Of a stretch of 64,000 bases of DNA, positions 1-64,000 are shown piece by piece (within the stretch, counting starts at the first letter, position 1; each line of letters begins with the position of its first letter). Under the pieces are notes generated by a model. That model made no database searches, was not told where the DNA came from, and saw nothing but the letters and a program-made list of their open reading frames with translations. The DNA is taken from the NCBI GenBank assembly GCA_009760855.2, contig WPIO01000005.1, positions 2,237,001 to 2,301,000 of the forward strand, in the 5' to 3' direction. The position numbers and the translations under genes were made by a program. This stretch comes from Cristatella mucedo (taxonomy: Eukaryota > Bryozoa > Phylactolaemata > Cristatellidae).

Positions 1-11433
<11,433 letters not shown>

Positions 11434-12706
11434 GCCTGCCCTTCTGCAACGGAGCCGAGGCAATATGGACGCTGGCTGCATGACCGGGACAGGTCAGGCG
11501 CCGGTCCGCTTTGAAAAGCAACGTTGCAAAATAGCCAGGCTAGGCCGTATAGGCTTATCGCATATAGGATCGCAGTTGACGCGAAGCCAACGAGGACGTT
11601 GCAGTAGAACCACGGTCGTGCAAAGGCTTCGGCCGTGCGTAAGCAGTTGCTCTCAGGGCATGCGGGCTAGCATGCCGGTCCATGACGACAGGCGGCAAGA
11701 TAAGCGGAGCAGACAGCGCCAACGAGCGAATGCGGAACCGTCGAAAGACCCGTCCACCCAACCAGCAGCGACTCGTGACTTCCGCGTCGACTTTTTCGGC
11801 ACTGAAGCCGGGCTTGCGAACGGCTTCCGTCGCCGACGAATGGCGCACCACCCACGCGCCGCCATCCAGCGCGAGCGTTCGGGCGCAGCGGTTACCGGGA
11901 GGAGGAGAAGGATGAGGAGGAGGCTCGCCGAGCCACCCGACCGCAATCCTGGATATATTCGGCACCGGTCTGACGTGCGGTCAACACGGAAATGGGAAAG
12001 ACTGTCGGCGTCCATCCGATAGAGCTGCCGCGCGGAAACCCTCGCTCGTCGTACAGCCAAGCGCTCGTCGGACGCCACACATTTGCCACAAGCGGCTCGG
12101 CGCGCAGCGCGTCTCGCATGCGGCAGATTCTGGCGCGTCGCACCGCCGCGCTCAGCCAGCGGCCGTCCGTCTACCGAGTGCCGACGGTGCGGCCGGAAGC
12201 GCGCAGCGCCAACTCGCCCCAGTCCGGCAGCGCTTGAACGGCCGCCCTCACTTTCCCGCGGACGACTAAGTCACGAGCGTCAACGCCCGAAAGGAGGCGA
12301 CCGCAAGTGCGAGCGAGCTGCTACTGCGGCACACCGCCGCCGAAGCGCCGGCGCCCGGCGCTGCCGTTGGGAGCCCTCGGCGGCGCGGCCGTACAGCTCC
12401 CTATACAAGCCAAGAGAGTGGGCGTGAGACGAGCACCTAAGGGCGAACGGGAAAGAACGCCCTACCGCAGCACGACCGACACGAGTAGATCGGGGGGCCG
12501 GGCGGTCGCGCTGACAACGCACGCGGCTCGGATCCGGTCAACGGCGGCTATGCGGCCGGTTAGTACGGACACGCCCCTATCCGCTCCTCACCTACCAGAG
12601 AGCTAACGGAGCACGTTTTTCCGGCTACGTATCTTGTTCGGGGCACGCCCAGCGAGGCTCGACGCTTCGGCTCTCAGTTTGTGGTCGCGGCAGACCGATG
12701 CCCATT

Positions 12707-30893
<18,187 letters not shown>

Positions 30894-32099
30894 ATGATGC
30901 GGTAGGTCTACTTAGATGCCCAAGGCTGACCTCGGGCTACATCCGCTGCATTCCACATGCTCGAAGAGCTCACTGCGTTGCAGAAAAACAAAAGCACGCC
31001 GAAGAACGTTTTCAAGACAAGCAAGCCCCGAAAGAAATCTCTTTTGTCTCATTGCTGGATGCATTCGATGCCGAATTTTCGAGAACTTCCTTCAGTTCCA
31101 TCGTGGCCTGATTGATTATGCAGCTGCACGAATGACACTGGTCACGGCGATTGGCCGGCATAACGATTGACGGCTGTTTATGCTGTGTTAGGGCAGATTC
31201 ATTGCTTTTGCATGTTGCGCTGTTGCAGCTTTGCACAGCTGGTGAGCCTTCTACTTATCTATGCCGTTCCTAGGGCCTGGTTTGAAATTCCTATATGCAA
31301 ATTGGTTCTGGTGTGCCGATTCATTATGCTGAATCTATCCGGAATGCACTTTTCTTGACCAGGGGAAAGGGTTCATCTCGGAGCTGTACATGTGCTATAA
31401 CTAATAGCCCGTGTGTGTGTGCAGATTGCTAGCAATTGAACGGAACCTCATTAAAAAAGTATGGTAAGTTTGCAGCAGCTGTTTTAAGGAAGTTATTGTC
31501 TGTGGAAGCTGTGAATTCGATGGGGTGTCTTTGTGTTTGCTTGACGGTACTACATTTTCAATCGAGTCCACTGCCTACTACAGACAGACCGACTTCTGGA
31601 GCCTTGGATGGCGGCGCTGTTTCTGTAGGTGGCACGCTGATTGCTAGTATGCAACTTGTATGCCATATATTTGAGCATCATCATTTGGGAAAATTTATTG
31701 GACATGCCCATTCAAACTGTAGAACTCCTTAGTGTGTCTGATACTGCTGAGCTAGCAGATGCCTGTCCATATCCATGTAGCGAACTCTTTAACTAGTAGC
31801 ACTTACAAGTGCTATTTTTGTTCCCGTCAGCATAGAATCCTGATATCAGAATTAGAATCGTATTGGGATAGAAGGCAACAAGCAATACTAGTGCCATGGT
31901 CTATCGGTCTGCTAAGTAGTCTCGTAGGCAGTTTTTGCACACGTGCGTGCAAGCGCTAACACACTCACATATTGAAATGTTGATCTACTTTACCAGAAGC
32001 CTGCTGACTCTCCTGCAGATGCGGGTCCACGGCTGCCGTCACTAGCGGTCAATCGCAGCTTGCAGGTTCTCAAGGTGGCAAATCTAGGCTATACTAATA

Positions 32100-32265
32100 T
32101 TGCTTTAGCCGCAATGTCATCTCTAACCATGTTATGCTTGCTGTCATTGAGCATGCTATCACTAACCATTCGATCGTGCTTCCTTTGCAACAAATATAAA
32201 GTGCCTAGAAAGAGATTGGGTTTTCTGAGGGAGATATATCAAATATATTATTATTATTACAATGG
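32100..32265 (+). mobile_element. LINE-A 3' end
   Basis: caacaaatataaagtgcctagaaagagattgggttttctgagggagatatatcaaatatattattattatt; the standard tail with a short ATT run. Confidence 0.8.
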
Positions 32266-32780
32266 GCTGCAGGATTTGCTTCAAAGTCAATGTCCTCGAC
32301 ACTCAAATAATAAGGAGAAAACGAGAGCCGGGCGAGCTCTTCCGCTCAAGGATTTAATTAAGGAAATTTAATGCCGCATAGAATAATAGATCTCGAAAAA
32401 AATACTCGTTTACATATTACAGTATAGCTTGGTGCCACTGTGCATGTTCACAACAAATCGTAAGCAGCCTTGCAACGGTCAATTCATCAGATAACCAACC
32501 ATGGAAAGGCTTTGATTGTGAGAAAGCTTTGGATTAGATTGCATCCGACATAGGTGAGAGGCAAAGAGTTGCTAAGGAGGAAGTGTGGGTTCGGTTTGAC
32601 AACGAAGTCGTTTTTTCATTAGATTACCTGCATGTGTAATAATTTGTACCCAATGATAACGCAACAATCAAGCCACATGTGCTTGCTCTTGACTCCATAA
32701 CAGCCACTTAGGACTTTTGTAGTTTTTGACTTCTGAAGACTCTATTATACACACACACACACTTATATATATATATATAA

Positions 32781-32920
32781 TTCATTTGTATAGCGCCCCA
32801 AGAGAACTTAATCTCTATTCAGGCGCTTCACATGTGCTCCGGGGCTTGAGTCCACGACCTCAGCACGACCTTGGTCGGGGCGAGCACCTAAAACGCTAGA
32901 CTAAACAAGTTTGCATTAAG
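32781..32920 (-). mobile_element. SINE-2
   Basis: Minus copy: ttcatttgtatagcgccccaagagaacttaatctctattcaggcgcttcac, then a ggggcttgagtccacgacctc B-box region. Preceded by (CA)n and (AT)n. Confidence 0.8.
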
Positions 32921-33394
32921 GCAATTCGGTCAAGATTCGCTTTGAAGCTTTTTAACTGTCGTCCCAAAGGAAGGGCTGAGGTGGGGGAGGGGGCGTCCAG
33001 AGGCCGGCACAGCTTCTGTTGACTAATGCGGTCATTAGCTGCGGTTTAACTGTGAGGCGGTTCTGGCTGCCCGTTTACGCGGCCTGCTTGGTTACTCTAT
33101 AATCAGCCATTAAAAGCCTCTGTAAATCTGTTCGTCCCGAAAACACTTAAACGAGTATCAGTATATCTTCAAAGGACTATTTACTTACAGAGCCCAGAAG
33201 GCTTACAGTGGCTGTTAACTTGAATACTATACAATCAGTATCGCAGAGGGAGAGCGTTTGCAAATCAGGGTCCGCTCAAACTATGATTAGTATCATTTTT
33301 CAAAATTGTTCCTCAAATTTCAAAACAATTGGTAGTCATGGCCCTCGAAACCAAAAGTGAATAACTTATGGAGAAACAGGGCCTCAATATACGT

Positions 33395-33455
33395 AGTAAT
33401 ATAATTCGTTTACATAGCGCTATTAGAGACCTTAATATCAATCCAGGCGCTTTAC
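33395..33455 (-). mobile_element. SINE-2/LINE-A tail fragment
   Basis: ataattcgtttacatagcgct...ccttaatatcaatccaggcgctttac: only the shared 3' tail, so it cannot be assigned to SINE or LINE. Confidence 0.6.
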
Positions 33456-33639
33456 AACTCGCTGCAAGAGAATGTTACCAAGGATGGGTACCGTGCAAGG
33501 TCTCAAGCATGCTAAAGCTAACAAAAGTAGAACTATTGCCCGACATCCTCTATCTTAAAGTGACATTCCTCTGGAGAGTGACAATTGCCTCTACAGCAGA
33601 ACCTGAGCGGAACATCGGGAACAGGGCCTACTCTGACCT

Positions 33640-34135
33640 GCTTTGCTGTGTCGACTTCAACGTTCATGCATCTGGTGATGTGTGAATCTCCAGGACCGTT
33701 GAGCTCAAGGGCTTACTGAGCTACTGCTTTTAATTCACGAGCGATGTCGAAAGCTCTTGCTAAGACTAGACCTATTGCTGCAATGAGGTTCAACTGTATT
33801 CTGACGTCCCGAGGACGATTGCAGTTATTGCAAGACATGGCAGCTAGGCCTATCTGCCGGGACATCGTTATTACCGCATTCACACCTCGTTCACGCCGTT
33901 CGGCACTGGCTCACTATCAAGCACTCTTTTGACTCAAGTCGTTAAGCTGTGCCTCTAATAAACCTCGATCCTACGGAGACCGAAGCTTCAGTTCAAATGT
34001 TCCCACAGTCTGGATCTCATTATCAACGAACCTCATGACATTCCCTCATGACCATACATTTAAAAAAGAAGCGAACGTCACGCTTCAATTACAGCATGCA
34101 TAACAGGCCTAGAAAGGGAGTAAGCTCTCAATGGA
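33640..34135 (+). pseudogene. LINE-A fragment, strongly decayed
   Basis: Segments parallel to 56840-57250: ttgcagttattgcaagacatggcagctaggcctatctg, tacggagaccgaagcttcagttc and cagtctggatctc. No frame survives. Confidence 0.65.
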
Positions 34136-34206
34136 CGCTATACAAAGTATTATCATATATTATATAATTTTATATTATATCATATATTATTACATATTAT
34201 ATATTA

Positions 34207-34378
34207 TGGTAAGCAGCGATGGCTCACTAGGTAATGTGGTTGCTTTTCACGACCTCGGTGCGAGGTCAAGGGTTCGAATCCTGTGGTGGGCGATCCCTTA
34301 TCACCACTGCAAGCGGTGGTGATAGCCGTAAAGGCTACTGTCGCTATGCAAAAAAGGCTGTTGAATCAGCAAGTATCT
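34207..34378 (+). mobile_element. SINE-1
   Basis: agcgatggctcactagg (A box), ggttcgaatcctgtggtgggcgatcc (B box), accactgcaagcggtggtgatagccg, gaggctgttgaatcagcaagtat-type tail and a T run. Confidence 0.85.
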
Positions 34379-34454
34379 TTTTTTTATCATAAAACCTAAT
34401 TCTCCCTTACAAAATTTGCTCGGTCTATGCCAACCATTCTTTGTGTGTTTACCC

Positions 34455-34630
34455 GGGCTGACGCAGTGCATTTCGTGAGCCAGTGGCTGGTGTCAGTGTC
34501 CCAAGGTCGTGGGTTCGAATCCTGCGGGGGGGGGGGGTAATCATTTATCGACACTGCAAGCGGTGGTGATAGTCGCAAAGGCTCTTCTGTCACATTACAA
34601 AAAGAGGCTGTTAAATCAGCTAGTATTTAT
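34455..34630 (+). mobile_element. SINE-1
   Basis: Second tandem-like copy 80 bases after the first: tgagccagtggctgg (A-box region altered), ggtcgtgggttcgaatcctgc, a G run of 10, gcaagcggtggtgatag, aagaggctgttaaatcagctagtattt. Confidence 0.85.
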
Positions 34631-36366
34631 TTATTTTATTTAACCAAAAAACTGGCTTTCTTTCCAGCATATGCATTGTGCATAGAAAGATATTATTAAT
34701 AATAAGATAGCTGTCGAGCAACCTCACAGAACTAAATCTTTTAATGCACTTAACGTATGCATTATCAATTGCTCCGTGTATTGGAGACACAGTGGAGACT
34801 TATTTCTGTTAGCGAAATTTGCAGACTCTTATTGCTTTTTTAAGTCTCAGCTAAAGACGCATTTGTTCCGCTAACTTCCGCCGCTAACTCCAAGCTAACT
34901 TCCGGGAGCTCTTTTCTTTTCGCGGAATTTCGCCAAATCCTTTGCGTTGAAGCATAAGCTCTAAGCCCCAACCTCAATATCACGTCCAAGCATCCGAGAC
35001 GCGTCGAAAACGCGCAGAAAGCCTCTCACTAAAGACGCAATGAACCATAGACAACGCTAAAAATGAGCTCGAATCTCCCTCATTGCAAGTTTATTATCAA
35101 GATCATCGCAGCTACCGTACACAAGCTATGGGGGCAGCTCAACACACACAGCCGTGGTTAGTAGGCTTCGCTGACCAAGTCTGCTATCCGGCTATTTCGG
35201 CATGGATAACGCCAGCCGTGATAAGCATCTGCCACATACATAACCGGAAGGAACTGGTAACAGTGGTTCTTACGAGCTGGTGGCGGTGATATGTCGGCTA
35301 AGCTAAGAGGATAGTTACGAGGAGGGCCGCTTACGTGGCCTAAGTGGCACGGACCTGGTTTAGCTCATACGACAAATAAAGTCAAGGAGAGGATCAATGC
35401 AATACATTTCCCTACCCCCTCTCCAAAATCTAGAGAAGCTAAGAATTAAGGTAGTCCTGCAGTGGACGTTACTCCTCTTCTATGCAGACAGGGGTGGAAG
35501 GGGACGAGCCAGCTCATCAAAAGCTAAGGCGGCTAAGCTGGGGTAGCTGTGCCGCTAACCTCAGCATGCCAGCTTGGCCCAAGTCCTGCTCATGTGTTAA
35601 ACGCGTGGGTCCTACAATGTCGTGACGAGCATGACCGTGATCTGTCACAATGAGTAAATAATCGAACGGAAACACACCTGTTTCATCATTATAAGCACAT
35701 TTATTAGATCAACATTCCGCCAGCTACTTTAAAAAAAAATATAAATTCAGGTATTCCTTAGAACCGATTACTTGGAGGTAGCCGGTCATAGGCAGTATTG
35801 TTTTCGATTTTATTAGCAGCGCCTGCTTCTACGATACAAACACAGATGACCAAGGCTTCATTCTGACCACCACTGCTCAGAAGAATTCCTTCGCGGATGA
35901 TCGGATGCCCTATTATTCCTGAAGATGGTGAAGCAGCTGAGGACAAACTCCAGACCCTGGAGTCCAGAAAGCTGATGCTTTGACTCCGTAAACGACTGAA
36001 GCCACTAAACGTCGCTGTGTAATCATGGACCTTGTACACATTCCTCGACGAGGCAAGCTCAGCAACAAAAACGGGATGCACATTTTTGGCACGCGAATGC
36101 ACACTTGGGTTTCTCGTGGCTCAAAAGAGAAATTCGTGAAAAAATTACAATCCAGCGGTGGATTCACAATTTCTTTTCTTCACTAGCATTGCGATAGAAA
36201 TCATTACAATATATGCTGATATTGGAGAAGCATCAATGGATCATTGCTGACGAATGAATATAAATTTCTTGCAGTCTTCCATGCTGTCAACTCTTGCAGC
36301 CACTGGCGCGATTGTGATCGTGATTCGATGGCAATGCATCACCGTGACAATTTTTCGGTGCACATC

Positions 36367-61712
<25,346 letters not shown>

Positions 61713-62769
61713 GCTTGGGTTCTCGAAACGATTATGCGACAAGAGCTGCTGCCTTATGTCTTTTGAGACTTTTAACTCGTAGCTTCGCTCGAAAAGTCAC
61801 TATAAAACTGAAGAAAGTTACTGTCTGTGCATTTCGACTACCGGCGAAAGGCTGTAAAAACTAACGGATGTTTACTAGGATTCTATTTCCGGCTCCACCC
61901 CCATTTTTGTAATCCAGTCACCAGACCTGGCGGGAGATCAAGAAAACAAAATTAATGTGTAAACTATGCTTAAAACTAAGATAAATAATAGAATATTACA
62001 TTATTTTTTCTACTGCAAGTGATATCTGTAAATCAGACGCAAGCGGTAGATTGCAGTTGAAATTCAATATGGCGGCACCGTCATTTAGTCATGTAAAGAT
62101 TCCACAGTTGACTGCGATTCTCGAATCTTAATTATTCAAAGCAGGTTTTGTAGCAATTTTTGTAATATCAAATGATTTTGCCTTATTTCACAATAATACC
62201 GTCAATCGGCACGCTAAATTAGCATATAGCTGCCGTTGATAACTGGGTTTATTAACGAAGAACTCGAGCGAAGCTTCCGAAAGCGAAACTGGCGGGTCCG
62301 CGTCGCGCGGCAATGCCAATCCGCTGCCAGTAAAGCCCTCTTCCTTCTGCACTTTCCCACCCTGCTAAGCCGATTAGGCCTCTGCCGCCGTTCTGCTCAA
62401 TCGCAAAATAAATTAGGCCTCCCGCCACCGGTTAGTCAATAGCACTGGTGTTTGGCGTCGCCCAGCCCCTCCTGCAGAATGGGCCAGCGGAGATCGCAGC
62501 AGCCAGCGCCATACCCCAAAGTGTGCCAATCACAAGATGCTGCATATTGCCGCCTGGCTGCAACCTCCTATCTGTATGCGCATACGTCCGATCTCAGTGA
62601 GTTTCTCTTACGTGCAATCATTTTTATTAATTTCAGCAGGATGAAAGAATGTAATTAATGAATTAGATCTCTTCATCCTGCTGTTAACGTTGCTTGCGAT
62701 TGCCTAAGCTGTAAATTTCTAATGAGCTGAAGCGAAAACGTACGTTGTATGGCACGCCTACAATGGATA
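61713..62769. promoter_or_regulatory. Upstream region of CYP4, promoter not resolved
   Basis: Lies 5' of the P450 start codon. No convincing TATA box or initiator could be fixed by eye. Short frames at 62236-62658 on the plus strand have no family resemblance. Confidence 0.35.
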
Positions 62770-62850
62770 AGGTATCACCCACGGAAAGCAGCGGTGATAG
62801 TCGTTATGGCTGTTCTGCAGCTATATAAATGAAGCTTTTGAATCAGGTAA
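62770..62850 (+). mobile_element. SINE-1 3' fragment
   Basis: ggtatcacccacggaaagcagcggtgatagtcgttatggctgttctgcagctatataaatgaagcttttgaatcagg: only the part after the B box. Confidence 0.7.
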
Positions 62851-62939
62851 CCATTCTTTTTCAAAGCTAATGACCCCCCAATGGTTGTGTACCTCTCGAG
62901 AATACATACAAATTAAATTAAGTTAAAAATAGCTGATTC

Positions 62940-64000
62940 AACAGCTATGGCTGGGCTTGCAGGTTAGAGTAAGAATTTTGCTCTGTATCCCTCGATTGAC
63001 CGGTAACTCTAGAACCTATTTTAAGCAAAGCTGACACTTGGCTGAATCTCTGGGATTTGCCGACTGGCCTTGAATTGCCATATTCACCACCAGCTAATGG
63101 CCTTTTCCCAACAAATGCGGGGATTACCGTAGCCCAGCCTAGATAGAACCAGGGAGCTAGCTAGATTTCAAACAAGGCATTGGGCTAGACAGTCCTCACT
63201 CTAAGACGGATCGGATGCGATAGCTTGCTCTGCAGCTGTGTTCTTAATGTAGCTTTCGAGCGTTAAGCTGCTATGGTGGATAACACCTAATTTTAATGAT
63301 GGCTAACTTTTGAGTTATCTTATTAACAAAACTTTCAAAATTTTGGCAGTATTTAAAGGAGATACCTAAATTTCAAGCACATGGTGACTGCCATACTACA
63401 GCCTCGCCAATTAGAAGAGCAAAATCTCCTAGTCCAGCCGCACGCTTGCGGTGTCCTATTAGTAGGAATCTAGTTTTATCACAGCTTAGTTCAAGGAAAT
63501 TGGCTGACATTCAGGGTCAAATGTTGATAAGGCAAGCGTTCAGTCTATAAGTCACAGCAGTGGATACCGGCCATTTAAATGACAAACATGGCAAGGTATC
63601 GACAGCATAGAAGTGATAGCCGATCCCAAGCCGAATCACTTTCCCCAGAGGCTCAGAAGTTATAGAGAACAGCAAAAGACCGATACATTACTCTTGATCG
63701 TTGTCCTCAATCGCTCAAATAAAATATCGTGATCAATCACGTCAAACGCAACTGGTAGATCAAGCTGAGCCAGGGCAGTACTATTATTATCATCATTGCT
63801 GCTTATGATTCCGTTGATTGCACGAACGAGAGCAGTTTCAGTGGAGTAATGTCGCTCGAATGCCGAATGGAATCTTTCTGGTAATTCGTTCTTCTCAATG
63901 CATTCTACAGGCTGCTTAGCGACAATCTTTTCGAGAATTTTGGACAAAAAAGAAGGGAGACTGGGCAATCGTTTGCTTGGAACTCTGAATTAAATGTAGG
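62940..64000 (-). mobile_element. LINE-B copy, decayed, runs off the right edge
   Basis: Minus strand, 3' to 5' across the window: thumb region near 62970-63300, the block facing the YADD region near 63585-63620 (cgacagcatagaagtgatag), then the frame 63660-63968 with LPSFLSKILEKIVAKQPVEC, HYSTETALVRAI and LDLPVAFDVIDHDILFERL. Several stops. More 5' sequence lies beyond 64000. Confidence 0.87.

Larger units (their letters stand above)
30894..36366. other. Convergent intergenic region, PGM3 and CYP4 3' ends
   Basis: Between the PGM3 stop and the P450 stop. It holds LINE-A ends, SINE-2 and SINE-1 copies (listed separately) and a fragment at about 34780-35000 that looks like the 3' part of another LINE. 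It also has AT-rich tracts at 32749-32782 and 34140-34210. A minus-strand frame of 114 codons at 35758-36102 lies just downstream of the P450 stop and has no recognisable family, so it is probably 3' UTR. A possible minus-strand AATAAA at 35701-35706 could end the P450 transcript. Confidence 0.45.

Overview
This window is animal (metazoan) nuclear DNA. It holds three intron-rich, widely conserved housekeeping or detoxification genes embedded in interspersed repeats. The repeats are two families of CR1/L2-type LINEs, two tRNA-derived SINE families, a Tc1-like relic, a ZMYM1-like hAT relic and long CA, CT/GA and AT microsatellites. The repeat mix and the gene structures suggest an invertebrate, but the species cannot be named from the sequence.

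Layout. (1) 1-11433, minus strand: uroporphyrinogen-III synthase (UROS), heme biosynthesis. Six complete coding exons were found, and a seventh runs off the left edge at position 1. (2) About 11434-12706: a CpG-rich interval between the two start codons, read as a bidirectional promoter. (3) 12707-30893, plus strand: phosphoacetylglucosamine mutase (PGM3/AGM1), hexosamine pathway to UDP-GlcNAc. Fourteen coding exons give a 565-residue protein with all four active-site motifs. The only blemish is the exon 1 donor, which reads TT instead of GT. (4) 30894-36366: a convergent intergenic stretch rich in SINEs and LINE ends. (5) 36367-61712, minus strand: a complete CYP4-family cytochrome P450 (closest to CYP4V2 by my recollection of the family). 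Twelve coding exons give 510 residues with intact anchor, I-helix, EXXR, PERF and heme-binding motifs. (6) 61713-64000: the P450 upstream region, a SINE fragment and a minus-strand LINE that runs off the right edge.

The exons were found by reading both strands for conserved family motifs and checking each boundary for splice consensus and phase. The phases close without a frameshift in all three genes. The genes act in unrelated pathways: heme synthesis, amino-sugar synthesis and fatty-acid or xenobiotic oxidation. The one organisational link is the shared UROS/PGM3 promoter. UROS product does feed heme synthesis, which P450s need, but nothing here shows co-regulation.

No credible novel system was found. 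The points most worth a second look are the TT donor in PGM3, a probable GC-AG intron in UROS, a SINE family that shares its 3' tail with a resident LINE, a SINE with an unusual palindrome before its B box, and a LINE inserted in reverse into its own family member.
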